64,000 nucleotides of DNA, taken from contig NZ_CP024190.1 in assembly GCF_003391395.1 (NCBI RefSeq), positions 1,240,001 through 1,304,000 of the forward strand. The letters run 5' to 3'. The number at the start of each line of letters is the position of its first letter. Position 1 is the first letter of the stretch. This DNA comes from Mycobacterium marinum (GTDB taxonomy: Bacteria > Actinomycetota > Actinomycetes > Mycobacteriales > Mycobacteriaceae). The translations under genes and the position numbers were made by a program. The notes under the pieces were generated by a model, which did no database searches, had not been told where the DNA came from, and was given only the letters and a program-made list of their open reading frames with translations. This document shows positions 33,807 through 42,056 of the stretch, piece by piece.

Positions 33807-34917
33807 GGAAACTCGCCGGCGCCAGCGAGCCTGGCTTGCCGGAGGTGCCGGGCTGACCGCGGTCGCCACCATCGTCGGCGCCTCGGCCCGGCGCTCGTTG
33901 GCCGAACGCGGCTCGGTCTGCGACGACCCCTACGCGGGTGAGGATTTCGAGCGGCTGGACAGCGATCGCGCCCGGGTGGTGACCACACCGGACGGCGTGC
34001 CGCTGGCCGTGCGCGAGGCGGGGCCGGTGGACGCCCCGCTGACCATGGTGTTCGCCCACGGCTTCTGCCTGCGCATGGGTGCCTTCCACTTTCAGCGCAT
34101 GCGGCTCGGCGAACAATGGGGCTCGCGGGTGCGGATGGTCTTCTATGACCAGCGCGGGCACGGCCAGTCCGGCGAAGCCGATCCGCAGACCTACACACTG
34201 ACCCAACTCGGACAAGACCTGGAAACGGTGCTGCAAGCGACCGCACCGCGCGGGCCGATAGTGCTGGTCGGGCATTCGATGGGTGGCATGACGGTGTTGT
34301 CGCACGCCCGTCAGTTCCCGCAGCGTTACGGCCGGCGGATTGTGGGTGCCGCCGTCATCTCTTCGGCGGCCGAAGGGGTGACCCGCTCGCCGTTGGGCGA
34401 GTTCCTGAAAAACCCGGCGCTCGAGGCGGTCCGGTTCACCGCCCGGTCCGCGCCGAAACTGATGCACCGCGGCCGCACCGCGTCCCGGTCACTGATCGGC
34501 CCGATCCTGCGGGCCGCGTCCTACAGTGACCTGGAGGTGAGCCGCAGCCTGGATGCGTTCTCGCAGCAGATGATGAACGACACGCCCATCGCCACCCTGG
34601 TGGGTTTCCTGCACGCGCTGGAAGTGCACGACGAAACCGCCGGGCTGTGGACGCTGCTGCGGATCCCGACCTTGATTGCCTGTGGTGATCACGACCTGAT
34701 GACCCCCGACGAATACTCTCGAAAGATGGCGGCCTCGTTGCCACAATCCGAACTGGTCATCGTGGGCGGGGCCAGTCATCTGGCCCTGTTGGACAAGCCC
34801 GACGCCATCAACGAAGGGCTGGTCCGGCTCGTCGACCGCGCCCTTCCGGGCAAGTTGACGCTGCGGTACCGCCGGGTCGGCGAGCGGTTGCGGGATCGGT
34901 GGCGCCGCCATGGCTGA
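33796..34917 (+). CDS. Alpha/beta hydrolase with N-terminal membrane anchor
   Basis: About 373 residues if translated from TTG 33796, the only start codon near the overlap with alr; a GAGG lies eight bases upstream. A hydrophobic segment (W-L-A-G-G-A-G-L-T-A-V-A-T-I-V-G) at about residues 12-30 suggests a signal anchor. The hydrolase fold follows with A-H-G-F-C-L-R-M-G, Y-D-Q-R-G-H-G-Q-S-G, nucleophile V-G-H-S-M-G-G-M, acid in C-G-D-H-D-L-M-T-P, and His in G-G-A-S-H-L-A-L-L. It overlaps tsaE by 8 bp. Substrate unknown; esterase, lipase or epoxide hydrolase are all possible. Confidence 0.88.
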   Translation: MSAEETRRRQRAWLAGGAGLTAVATIVGASARRSLAERGSVCDDPYAGEDFERLDSDRARVVTTPDGVPLAVREAGPVDAPLTMVFAHGFCLRMGAFHFQRMRLGEQWGSRVRMVFYDQRGHGQSGEADPQTYTLTQLGQDLETVLQATAPRGPIVLVGHSMGGMTVLSHARQFPQRYGRRIVGAAVISSAAEGVTRSPLGEFLKNPALEAVRFTARSAPKLMHRGRTASRSLIGPILRAASYSDLEVSRSLDAFSQQMMNDTPIATLVGFLHALEVHDETAGLWTLLRIPTLIACGDHDLMTPDEYSRKMAASLPQSELVIVGGASHLALLDKPDAINEGLVRLVDRALPGKLTLRYRRVGERLRDRWRRHG

Positions 34918-35380
34918 GCAGCACGATTCGGGCACGGCAATGCTGGAACGCGTGGCGGACACCGTGGCGCTGGGAACCCGGCTGGGCGAGCAGCTGCGCG
35001 CCGGTGACGTGGTGGTGCTCTCGGGCCCATTGGGTGCTGGAAAAACGGTGTTGGCCAAGGGCATTGCCGCGGCGATGGACGTCGATGGCCCGGTCACCTC
35101 GCCGACCTACGTGTTGGCGCGGGTGCATCCGGCGCGTGGGCCGGGCCGCCCGGCGATGATTCACGTTGATGTCTATCGGCTGTTGGATCACGGGAGCGCC
35201 GACCTGCTCGGTGAGCTCGATTCGCTGGATCTGGACACCGATCTGACGGACTCGGTCGTGGTGGTGGAGTGGGGGGAGGGCCTGGCCGAGCGACTCTCCG
35301 AACGCCATCTCGACATTCGGCTGGAGCGGGTCAGTCACTCCGACGTGCGGATCGCGACCTGGGCGTGGGCCGGCCGATGA
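34910..35380 (+). CDS. tsaE: tRNA t6A synthesis ATPase TsaE
   Basis: 156 residues. Small P-loop protein that drives the TsaB-TsaD complex in threonylcarbamoylation of A37. Walker A is G-P-L-G-A-G-K-T (about 39-46), then S-P-T-Y-V-L-A-R, H-V-D-V-Y-R-L and V-V-E-W-G-E-G-L. It starts 8 bp inside the hydrolase gene and shares ATGA with tsaB. Confidence 0.95.
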   Translation: MAEQHDSGTAMLERVADTVALGTRLGEQLRAGDVVVLSGPLGAGKTVLAKGIAAAMDVDGPVTSPTYVLARVHPARGPGRPAMIHVDVYRLLDHGSADLLGELDSLDLDTDLTDSVVVVEWGEGLAERLSERHLDIRLERVSHSDVRIATWAWAGR

Positions 35381-36003
35381 CCATCATTCTCGCTTTGGAT
35401 ACTTCTACCCCCGCGGTGACCGCGGGGGTAGTGCAGCTGACGGGGTCCGAGTGCGTCGCGTTGGCCGAGCGGGTCACCGTCGACGCCCGGGCGCACGCCG
35501 AACGGCTGACCCCCAACGTGCTGGCGGCGCTGGCCGGTGCGGCGCTGACGATGGCCGACCTGAATGCGGTGGTCGTGGGCTGCGGTCCCGGCCCATTCAC
35601 CGGGCTGCGGGCCGGAATGGCTACCGGCGCCGCCTACGGGCATGCGCTGGACATCCCGGTGTATGGGGTGTGCAGCCTCGACGCCATCGGTGGACTCACC
35701 ACCGGTGACACGCTGGTGGTCACCGACGCCCGTCGCCGCGAGGTCTACTGGGCGCGCTACCGCGATGGAGTGCGCACTCACGGCCCGGCGGTCAACGCCC
35801 CGGGCGACGTCGATCCCGGCACCGCGCACGCGGTAGCGGGATCACCGGAGCACGCCGGGTTGTTCGACCTGCCCCGGTGCGAGCCCAGCTACCCCACCGT
35901 GGCGGGCCTGGCCGCCGCGGTGAACTGGGCGCAGGGCCCGGCGCCCCTGGTGCCGTTGTATTTGCGCCGGCCCGATGCCAAGCCGCTGGCGGCGCGCCCA
36001 TGA
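35377..36003 (+). CDS. tsaB: tRNA t6A synthesis protein TsaB
   Basis: About 208 residues; the start ATG 35377 is inside the tsaE stop. An open frame extends upstream but is out-of-frame tsaE sequence. ASKHA-fold partner of TsaD: I-L-A-L-D-T-S-T-P, H-A-E-R-L-T-P, V-G-C-G-P-G-P-F-T-G-L-R-A-G, and V-V-T-D-A-R-R-R-E-V-Y-W-A. It is coupled by ATGA to rimI. Confidence 0.94.
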   Translation: MTIILALDTSTPAVTAGVVQLTGSECVALAERVTVDARAHAERLTPNVLAALAGAALTMADLNAVVVGCGPGPFTGLRAGMATGAAYGHALDIPVYGVCSLDAIGGLTTGDTLVVTDARRREVYWARYRDGVRTHGPAVNAPGDVDPGTAHAVAGSPEHAGLFDLPRCEPSYPTVAGLAAAVNWAQGPAPLVPLYLRRPDAKPLAARP

Positions 36004-36476
36004 CCGCCGATCTCGGGCCCGTCACCATCGGCGCGCTGACCCGCGCCGATGCCCGGCGCTGCGCCGAGCTGGAGGCGCAACTTTTCGATGGTGACGACCC
36101 GTGGCCGGAGGTGGCCTTCGAGCGCGAGCTGGCCAGCGGGCGCAATCACTACGTGGGCGCCCGGTGCGCGGACAACCTGGTCGGCTATGCCGGTGTCTCG
36201 CGGCTGGGCCGTGTTGCGCCCTTCGAATACGAGATACACACCATCGGCGTCGACCCGGCCTATCAGGGGCGGGGCATCGGCCGTCGGCTGCTTGACGAAC
36301 TGTTGGCCTTCGCCGACGGCGGCGTGGTTTTCCTCGAGGTCCGCACCGACAATGAGCCGGCGATAGCGCTGTATCGCAGCGTTGGTTTCGAGCAGGTCGG
36401 ACTGCGCCGGCGCTACTACCGGGTCAGCGGTGCCGACGCATACACGATGCGCAGGGATCCAGGGGGTGCGCGGTAG
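36000..36476 (+). CDS. rimI: RimI-type N-alpha-acetyltransferase
   Basis: 158 residues, GNAT fold. The acetyl-CoA loop is Y-Q-G-R-G-I-G-R-R-L-L, followed by V-F-L-E-V-R-T-D-N-E-P-A-I-A-L-Y and G-F-E-Q-V-G-x-R-R-R-Y-Y, the RimI signature. Acetylates N-terminal residues of S18 or other proteins. Sits between tsaB and tsaD as in many bacteria; ATGA with tsaB, and tsaD starts on the base after its stop. Confidence 0.94.
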   Translation: MTADLGPVTIGALTRADARRCAELEAQLFDGDDPWPEVAFERELASGRNHYVGARCADNLVGYAGVSRLGRVAPFEYEIHTIGVDPAYQGRGIGRRLLDELLAFADGGVVFLEVRTDNEPAIALYRSVGFEQVGLRRRYYRVSGADAYTMRRDPGGAR

Positions 36477-37508
36477 ATGCCGGGGAAAGTCATCTTGGCC
36501 ATCGAGACCTCCTGCGATGAGACCGGCGTCGGTATCACGCGGCTGGAGGCCGACGGCACCTTGACCTTGTTGGCCGACGAGGTGGCCTCCAGCGTCGATG
36601 AGCATGTGCGGTTCGGCGGCGTGGTCCCCGAGATCGCCTCGCGGGCGCATCTGGAAGCCCTGGGCCCGGCGATGCGCCGTGCGCTCACGACGGCAGGCAT
36701 CGCGCGGCCCGACGTCGTCGCCACCACCATCGGGCCGGGGCTGGCGGGTGCGCTGCTGGTGGGGGCGGCCGCGGCCAAGGCGTATGCGGCCGCCTGGGGA
36801 GTGCCGTTCTACGCCGTCAACCATCTGGGCGGACACCTGGCCGCCGACGTGTGCGAACACGGACCGCTGCCCGAGTGTGTGGCGTTGTTGGTCTCCGGCG
36901 GGCACACCCACTTGCTGCACGTGCGTTCGTTGGGCGAACCGATAGTCGAGCTGGGCGCCACCGTCGACGACGCCGCGGGCGAGGCCTACGACAAGGTGGC
37001 GCGGCTGCTGGGGCTGGGCTATCCGGGCGGCAAGGTGCTCGACGACCTGGCGCGCTCCGGCGACCCCGACGCCATCGTGTTTCCGCGGGGCATGACCGGG
37101 CCGTCCGACGATCCATGCGCGTTCAGCTTCTCCGGTCTCAAGACCGCCGTGGCGCGCTACGTGGAGGCCCATCCAGATTTTCGGCCGGCCGATGTCGCGG
37201 CCGGTTTCCAGGAAGCCGTGGCCGACGTGCTGACTCGTAAGGCGGTGCGCGCGGCCACCGGCCTGGGGGTATCGACCCTGCTGATCGCCGGGGGTGTGGC
37301 GGCCAACTCGCGATTGCGCGAGTTGGCAACCCAACGTTGTAGCGAGGCCGGCCTGACGCTGCGTATCCCCAGGCCGCGGCTGTGCACCGACAACGGCGCC
37401 ATGATCGCCGCGTTCGCCGCGCATTTGGTGGCCGCGAAGGCGGCTCCCTCGCCGCTGGATGTGCCCAGCGACCCCGGCTTGCCGGTGGTCAAGGGCCAGG
37501 TCGGCTGA
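36477..37508 (+). CDS. tsaD: tRNA N6-threonylcarbamoyladenosine transferase TsaD
   Basis: 343 residues; moves the threonylcarbamoyl group to A37 of ANN-decoding tRNAs. Kae1/Gcp features: I-E-T-S-C-D-E-T, the metal pair His116 and His120 in N-H-L-G-G-H, L-V-S-G-G-H-T, G-A-T-V-D-D-A-A-G-E-A-Y-D-K, F-S-F-S-G-L-K-T, and metal-binding Asp305 in C-T-D-N-G-A-M-I. It closes the tsaE-tsaB-rimI-tsaD run. The 314 bp after it hold the groE promoter. Confidence 0.97.
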   Translation: MPGKVILAIETSCDETGVGITRLEADGTLTLLADEVASSVDEHVRFGGVVPEIASRAHLEALGPAMRRALTTAGIARPDVVATTIGPGLAGALLVGAAAAKAYAAAWGVPFYAVNHLGGHLAADVCEHGPLPECVALLVSGGHTHLLHVRSLGEPIVELGATVDDAAGEAYDKVARLLGLGYPGGKVLDDLARSGDPDAIVFPRGMTGPSDDPCAFSFSGLKTAVARYVEAHPDFRPADVAAGFQEAVADVLTRKAVRAATGLGVSTLLIAGGVAANSRLRELATQRCSEAGLTLRIPRPRLCTDNGAMIAAFAAHLVAAKAAPSPLDVPSDPGLPVVKGQVG

Positions 37509-37821
37509 TCCCGGTGCGGCCGCGGCGGCGGTGCGGAATACGCCGTGGGCGAACCGACACGCGAGAAGCACCGGGGCGCCCTTGAGTGCTAGCACTCTCA
37601 TGTATAGAGTGCTAGGTGGCAGTCGGACGACCCCTGCGCCGGCACCCGCGACGACGACGCGAGGGCACGGACGGATGCCGAATCACCTGATAATTCGGAC
37701 GGTTCGGGGCGCGCCCCGGACCGGCCGAAAACTCCGGTCCGGGCGAATAGTCCCGGATCCGAATCAAGATAATCCGGGGCGACAGCACCGGATCCGATCG
37801 AATTAGTGGAGGGCTCCAATC
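37509..37821 (+). promoter_or_regulatory. groESL1 control region with CIRCE operator
   Basis: The CIRCE element is CTAGCACTC (37589-37597), nine bases, GAGTGCTAG (37607-37615), the HrcA target. A third half-site makes 37584-37597 a 14-bp perfect palindrome (GAGTGCTAGCACTC). A possible promoter is buried in it: TTGAGT (37582-37587) and TATAGA (37603-37608), with a short 15-base spacer. The remaining about 200 bases are a GC-rich leader with self-complementary segments (GGGGCGCGCCCC near 37710) before the groES GTG and its GGAGGG site. Confidence 0.88.
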
Positions 37822-38124
37822 GTGGCGAAGGTGAACATCAAGCCACTCGAGGACAAGATTCTCGTGCAGGCCAACGAGGCCGAGACCACGACCGCGTCCG
37901 GTCTGGTCATTCCTGACACCGCCAAGGAGAAGCCCCAGGAGGGCACCGTCGTCGCAGTCGGCCCCGGCCGCTGGGACGAGGACGGCGAGAAGCGGATCCC
38001 GCTGGACGTGGCAGAGGGTGACACCGTCATCTACAGCAAGTACGGCGGCACCGAGATCAAGTACGGCGGCGAGGAGTACCTGATCCTGTCGGCGCGCGAC
38101 GTGCTGGCTGTCGTTTCCAAGTAA
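37822..38124 (+). CDS. groES: 10-kDa chaperonin GroES (Cpn10)
   Basis: 100 residues from GTG 37822. It has the co-chaperonin fold signature I-K-P-L-E-D-K-I-L-V-Q-A-N-E-A-E-T-T-T-A-S-G-L-V-I-P split over the mobile loop, then G-T-V-V-A-V-G-P-G-R-W and Y-S-K-Y-G-G-T-E. It caps GroEL rings. It is controlled by the upstream CIRCE element and co-transcribed with groEL1. Confidence 0.98.
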   Translation: MAKVNIKPLEDKILVQANEAETTTASGLVIPDTAKEKPQEGTVVAVGPGRWDEDGEKRIPLDVAEGDTVIYSKYGGTEIKYGGEEYLILSARDVLAVVSK

Positions 38125-38133
38125 CCCCGTGTA

Positions 38134-38180
38134 CCGCCCCGGCGATCCCCGTGTTCAAGCGCGGGTGATTTCCGGGGCGG
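38134..38180 (+). promoter_or_regulatory. Hairpin between groES and groEL1
   Basis: CCGCCCCGG (38134-38142) pairs with CCGGGGCGG (38172-38180), with a weaker inner pairing of CCCG and CGGG arms, forming a stem-loop of 47 bases between the two chaperonin genes. There is no T-run, so processing or attenuation is more likely than full termination. Confidence 0.55.
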
Positions 38181-38216
38181 CATGCGTTAGCGGACTAGCT
38201 GGGCATAAGGAGCCTG

Positions 38217-39836
38217 ATGAGCAAGCTGATTGAGTACGACGAAACTGCGCGCCGCGCCATGGAGGCGGGCGTGGACAAGCTCGCCGACACGGTACGGGTG
38301 ACGCTGGGCCCGCGTGGTCGGCATGTGGTGCTGGCCAAGTCGTTCGGTGGCCCCACCGTCACCAACGACGGCGTCACCGTGGCCCGTGACATCGACCTGG
38401 AAGACCCGTTCGAGAACCTGGGCGCTCAGCTGGTGAAGTCGGTGGCCACCAAGACCAACGATGTCGCCGGCGACGGCACCACCACCGCGACGGTGCTGGC
38501 CCAGGCGCTGGTCAAGACCGGCCTGCGGTTGGTCGCCGCCGGAATCAACCCGATCGCGCTGGGTTCGGGAATCGGCAAGGCCGCCGACGCGGTGTCGGAG
38601 GCCCTGCTTGCCTCGGCCACGCCGGTGTCGGGCAAGGACGCCATCGCGCAGGTCGCCACGGTCTCCTCGCGCGACCAGCTGATCGGTGATCTGGTCGGCG
38701 AGGCGATGAGCAAGGTCGGCCACGACGGTGTGGTTAGTGTCGAAGAATCCTCGACGCTGGGCACCGAGCTGGAGTTCACCGAGGGTGTCGGTTTCGACAA
38801 GGGATACCTCTCGGCCTACTTCGTCACCGACTTCGACGCTCAGCAGGCCGTTCTCGAAGACCCGCTGATCCTGCTGCACCAGGACAAGATCAGCTCGCTG
38901 CCCGACCTGCTGCCGTTGCTGGAGAAGGTCGCCGAATCGGGCAAGCCGTTGATGATCATCGCCGAGGACATCGAGGGCGAGGCGTTGGCGACCCTGGTCG
39001 TGAACTCCATTCGCAAGACGCTGAAGGCGATCGCGGTCAAGTCGCCCTACTTCGGCGACCGGCGCAAGGCCTTCCTGCAGGACCTGGCCGCGGTGACCGG
39101 CGCTGAGGTGGTCAACCCCGACGCCGGCCTGGTGCTGCGGGAGGTGGGGCTGGAGGTGATGGGCTCGGCGCGGCGCGTCGTGGTCAGCAAGGACGACACC
39201 ATCATCGTCGACGGCGGCGGTGCCCCGGAAGCGGTCGAGGCGCGGGTGAATCTGCTGCGCTCCGAGATCGACAGAAGTGACTCCGAGTGGGACCGCGAGA
39301 AGCTGGGCGAGCGGCTGGCCAAGCTGGCCGGCGGCGTGGCCGTCATCAAGGTTGGTGCCGCCACCGAGACCGAGCTCAAGAAGCGCAAGGAAAGCGTCGA
39401 GGACGCGGTCGCGGCGGCCAAGGCTGCCGTCGAGGAGGGCATCGTGGCCGGGGGCGGGTCCGCCCTGATCCAGGCTCGCAACGCGCTCAAGGACTTGCGT
39501 GCGTCGTTGTCGGGCGATGAGGCGGTCGGCGTGGACGTGTTCTCCGAGGCACTGGCCGCGCCGCTGTACTGGATTGCCACCAACGCCGGTCTGGACGGTT
39601 CGGTCGTGGTCAACAAGGTCAGCGAGCTTCCGGCCGGACACGGTCTGAACGCGGCCACCCTGACCTACGGCGACTTGGCTGCCGACGGCATCGTCGACCC
39701 GGTCAAGGTGACCCGCTCGGCAGTGCTCAACGCGTCATCGGTGGCACGTATGGTGCTGACCACCGAGACGGCGATTGTCGACAAGCCGGCCGAGCCAGAA
39801 GACGATGGCCACGGCCATCACGGCCACGCGCACTAG
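38217..39836 (+). CDS. groEL1: 60-kDa chaperonin GroEL1 (His-rich C-terminus)
   Basis: 539 residues. Chaperonin features: D-G-V-T-V-A-R-D-I, G-D-G-T-T-T-A-T-V-L-A (ATP site, about 83-93), and V-E-E-G-I-V-A-G-G-G. The end is D-D-G-H-G-H-H-G-H-A-H instead of the Gly/Met-rich tail of GroEL2, which marks it as the mycobacterial GroEL1 paralogue linked to groES, biofilm mycolate metabolism and metal binding. The start ATG follows AAGGAG with five bases between. It is followed by a strong terminator. Confidence 0.97.
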   Translation: MSKLIEYDETARRAMEAGVDKLADTVRVTLGPRGRHVVLAKSFGGPTVTNDGVTVARDIDLEDPFENLGAQLVKSVATKTNDVAGDGTTTATVLAQALVKTGLRLVAAGINPIALGSGIGKAADAVSEALLASATPVSGKDAIAQVATVSSRDQLIGDLVGEAMSKVGHDGVVSVEESSTLGTELEFTEGVGFDKGYLSAYFVTDFDAQQAVLEDPLILLHQDKISSLPDLLPLLEKVAESGKPLMIIAEDIEGEALATLVVNSIRKTLKAIAVKSPYFGDRRKAFLQDLAAVTGAEVVNPDAGLVLREVGLEVMGSARRVVVSKDDTIIVDGGGAPEAVEARVNLLRSEIDRSDSEWDREKLGERLAKLAGGVAVIKVGAATETELKKRKESVEDAVAAAKAAVEEGIVAGGGSALIQARNALKDLRASLSGDEAVGVDVFSEALAAPLYWIATNAGLDGSVVVNKVSELPAGHGLNAATLTYGDLAADGIVDPVKVTRSAVLNASSVARMVLTTETAIVDKPAEPEDDGHGHHGHAH

Positions 39837-39849
39837 CCGCAGGCATCCG

Positions 39850-39884
39850 AAACACCCCCGGTCCTTCGCGGCCGGGGGTGTTTT
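39850..39884 (+). terminator. Intrinsic terminator of groESL1
   Basis: 12-bp stem (AACACCCCCGG core at 39851-39861 with CCGGGGGTGTT at 39872-39882), loop TCCTTCGCGG, followed by TTTT. One of the clearest rho-independent terminators in the window. Confidence 0.9.
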
Positions 39885-40086
39885 CGTGTCTGAGGCTGAA
39901 GGGGCGCTCACGTGAGATTGCCTCGGGCACGCGAGACTTAATCCCTTGCGAGCATCTACGGCGTGTTGTCGCGGAGGTTTAAGTGTCGCGGGCTGGCTGA
40001 ACCGCGGCTAACCGGCCATGCACAAAACAGTCAAATCTAGGTGCTCGATGGTGCAGGAGTGTGCGCCCGCGGGCTACCGTGAGTGA

Positions 40087-41307
40087 GTGCTGTGGCAAGG
40101 TCCGTCCCCGCGGGTGGGTGAGCTGATCCGGCAGGGGGCGAAAGCCGTACTGGACGGTTCTCAGCAATGGTTGGACGAGTACGACCGGGTGACCATGGCG
40201 GCCAACCCCGCCATTGCCGATGATCCCGTCCTGGCCGAGGCGACCCGCCGCAGCATCCGCTCCAGCCTGATTCACTGGGCCGCGGCCAACGTGAGCAACC
40301 CCGGTGCTCCGGTCGCGCCCAATCTCGGCCCCGAGCCGCTAAGCATTGCCCGCGACATGGTGCGCCGCGGCCTGGACCCGTTCACGTTTCGGATCGCGCA
40401 AACGGTGGGCTGGCGGTTGTGGATGGGCGTCGCCTTTGGGTTAACCAGCGATCCCGACGAACTGCGCGAGCTGTTCGAGGTGACCTACCGGTCGATCAGC
40501 GAGTTCGTCGAGGCCACCTCTGCCGGCATCGCCGCCCAGATGCAGCGCGAACGCGACGAACTGGCTCGCGGCACACACGCCGAACGACGCGAAGTCACCG
40601 CTTTGATCCTCGACGGTGCGCCGATCAGCCGCCAGCGCGCCGAGGTTCGATTGGGATACGCGCTCAACCGCACACATACCGCCGCCGTCATCTGGAGTGA
40701 CGAGCCCGATGGCGACCTGAATCGGCTCGACCGGGTCGTCGACGCCTTCGGCCGTGCCGCCGGGTTCGCGCGGCCGCTGACCGTGATCGCCGGCGCGGCC
40801 ACCCGTTGGGTGTGGGTGGCCAATGCGGCCAACACCACCCTTGACGTCGAGCAGGTTGAGCAGGCGGTCCGAGACGTTCCCGGAGCGCGAATCGCCATCG
40901 GCGCCGCCGCGACGGGAATCGAGGGCTTCCGGCGCAGCCATCTGGAGGCGCTAACCACCCAGCGGATGGTGGCCGGGCTGAATTCTCGCCAGCGAGTCGC
41001 GTTGTTTGCCGATATCCAGTTGATCGCCTTGATTGCACAAAACCCCGAAGCCACAAATGATTTCATCAAGAACACGCTCGGGGATTTCGAGTCGGCCGGT
41101 GCTGAGCTGCACAAGACGGTGCTGACCTTCGTCAATGAGCAGTGCAGCATCGGGCGCACCACCAAGGTGCTCTACACGCATCGCAACACCCTGCTGCGCC
41201 GACTCGACCGCGCTCAGCAACTGTTGCCTCGGCCTTTGGACCACAGCAGCGTGCATGTTGCCGTCGCCCTCGAAGCGCTGCAGTGGCGCGGCAATCCGCC
41301 CGCCTAG
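40087..41307 (+). CDS. PucR/CdaR-like transcriptional regulator
   Basis: 406 residues, GTG start 40087. The N-terminal part (to about 190) is helical (a domain with R-D-M-V-R-R-G-L-D-P-F-T-F-R-I-A-Q); the middle has A-A-V-I-W-S-D-E-P-D and A-I-G-A-A-A-T-G-I-E-G-F-R-R-S-H, a GGDEF-like CdaR region; the C-terminus has the PucR helix-turn-helix V-L-Y-T-H-R-N-T-L-L-R-R-L-D-R. Mycobacteria have several such proteins. No ligand is evident; it stands alone behind the groESL1 terminator, with an independent promoter presumably in 39885-40086. Confidence 0.88.
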   Translation: MLWQGPSPRVGELIRQGAKAVLDGSQQWLDEYDRVTMAANPAIADDPVLAEATRRSIRSSLIHWAAANVSNPGAPVAPNLGPEPLSIARDMVRRGLDPFTFRIAQTVGWRLWMGVAFGLTSDPDELRELFEVTYRSISEFVEATSAGIAAQMQRERDELARGTHAERREVTALILDGAPISRQRAEVRLGYALNRTHTAAVIWSDEPDGDLNRLDRVVDAFGRAAGFARPLTVIAGAATRWVWVANAANTTLDVEQVEQAVRDVPGARIAIGAAATGIEGFRRSHLEALTTQRMVAGLNSRQRVALFADIQLIALIAQNPEATNDFIKNTLGDFESAGAELHKTVLTFVNEQCSIGRTTKVLYTHRNTLLRRLDRAQQLLPRPLDHSSVHVAVALEALQWRGNPPA

Positions 41308-41343
41308 GCGATTCTGGTTTCGGGGGAGGGGGAGCCGGGACGA

Positions 41344-41781
41344 CTAGCGTCGTCCCATCCCACCCATTCCGTCCATTCCGCCGATCCCGCCCATCCCGGC
41401 GTGCCCGCCGGCGGCGGTGGGTCCTGCGATTCCGCCGGGCCACCCCGGGGTTCCGGGCGCGCCAACTTGGGGCCCATACGGTCCATACGGTTCGCCGGGG
41501 GCGGGAGGTCCACCAGGTCCTCCGGGGCCACCCCATCCACCGGGTCCGTACACGCCGCCCGGGGTGCCTGGCGGCGGCGGCCCATTTTGGGCAGGCGCCG
41601 TGGTTGCGGGCACCGGGCTGATCACGCATTGTTGCGCCACGTTGTCCCAGGTCCACCCCGACATGCAGTTGTGGTCATCGGCCCGGCTGATCGCCGGTGC
41701 GCCGAGTCCGATCACCGGCGCCGCAGCGAATGCGAACGCGCATGCGGCGATCGCGGCGCCGCGTCGTTGAAAGTTCCTCAT
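41344..41781 (-). CDS. Secreted Gly/Pro-rich protein, collagen-like
   Basis: About 145 residues from ATG 41781, which follows a purine-rich GAAAGAGAA; the longer open frame upstream has no ribosome site. Signal peptide (residues 1-38, ends A-I-S-R-A-D-D). The mature part opens with H-N-C-M-S-G-W-T-W-D-N-V-A-Q-Q-C-V, a two-Cys motif common in small mycobacterial secreted proteins. From about residue 72 the chain is Gly/Pro repeats (G-P-G-G-W-G-G-P-G-G) and ends M-G-G-I-G-G-M-D-G-M-G-G-M. No function known. It converges with the PucR gene (36 bp). Confidence 0.78.
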   Translation of the reverse strand: MRNFQRRGAAIAACAFAFAAAPVIGLGAPAISRADDHNCMSGWTWDNVAQQCVISPVPATTAPAQNGPPPPGTPGGVYGPGGWGGPGGPGGPPAPGEPYGPYGPQVGAPGTPGWPGGIAGPTAAGGHAGMGGIGGMDGMGGMGRR

Positions 41782-42056
41782 CGGGGTTCTCTTTCTGTCG
41801 CTATCTGGTCCGACCGGGTTCCGTCGCCCGGTGAAGTGCTTGATGCTCTCCATGATCAACGGCCCAGCGCCGCCTACCAAGGTGCAAAAACGACCAAATT
41901 GCGGGTATGGGTGGTGCAGAAGTGTGCGCGGCGGTGCACGGTGATGTCGGCTGATGTCGGCGGCTGCCGCCGGGTTATGCGCGTGCGTTGACGGCCGCCT
42001 GCCGCGATCTCGTCGAACCGAGGCGGGTGCGGGCTCTTAGCTACCCGGAACCGGGA

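Noticed and set aside
37138..37329. Short frames opposite tsaD and similar ones opposite groEL1
   Set aside because: Shadows in GC-rich genes without ribosome sites or homology.
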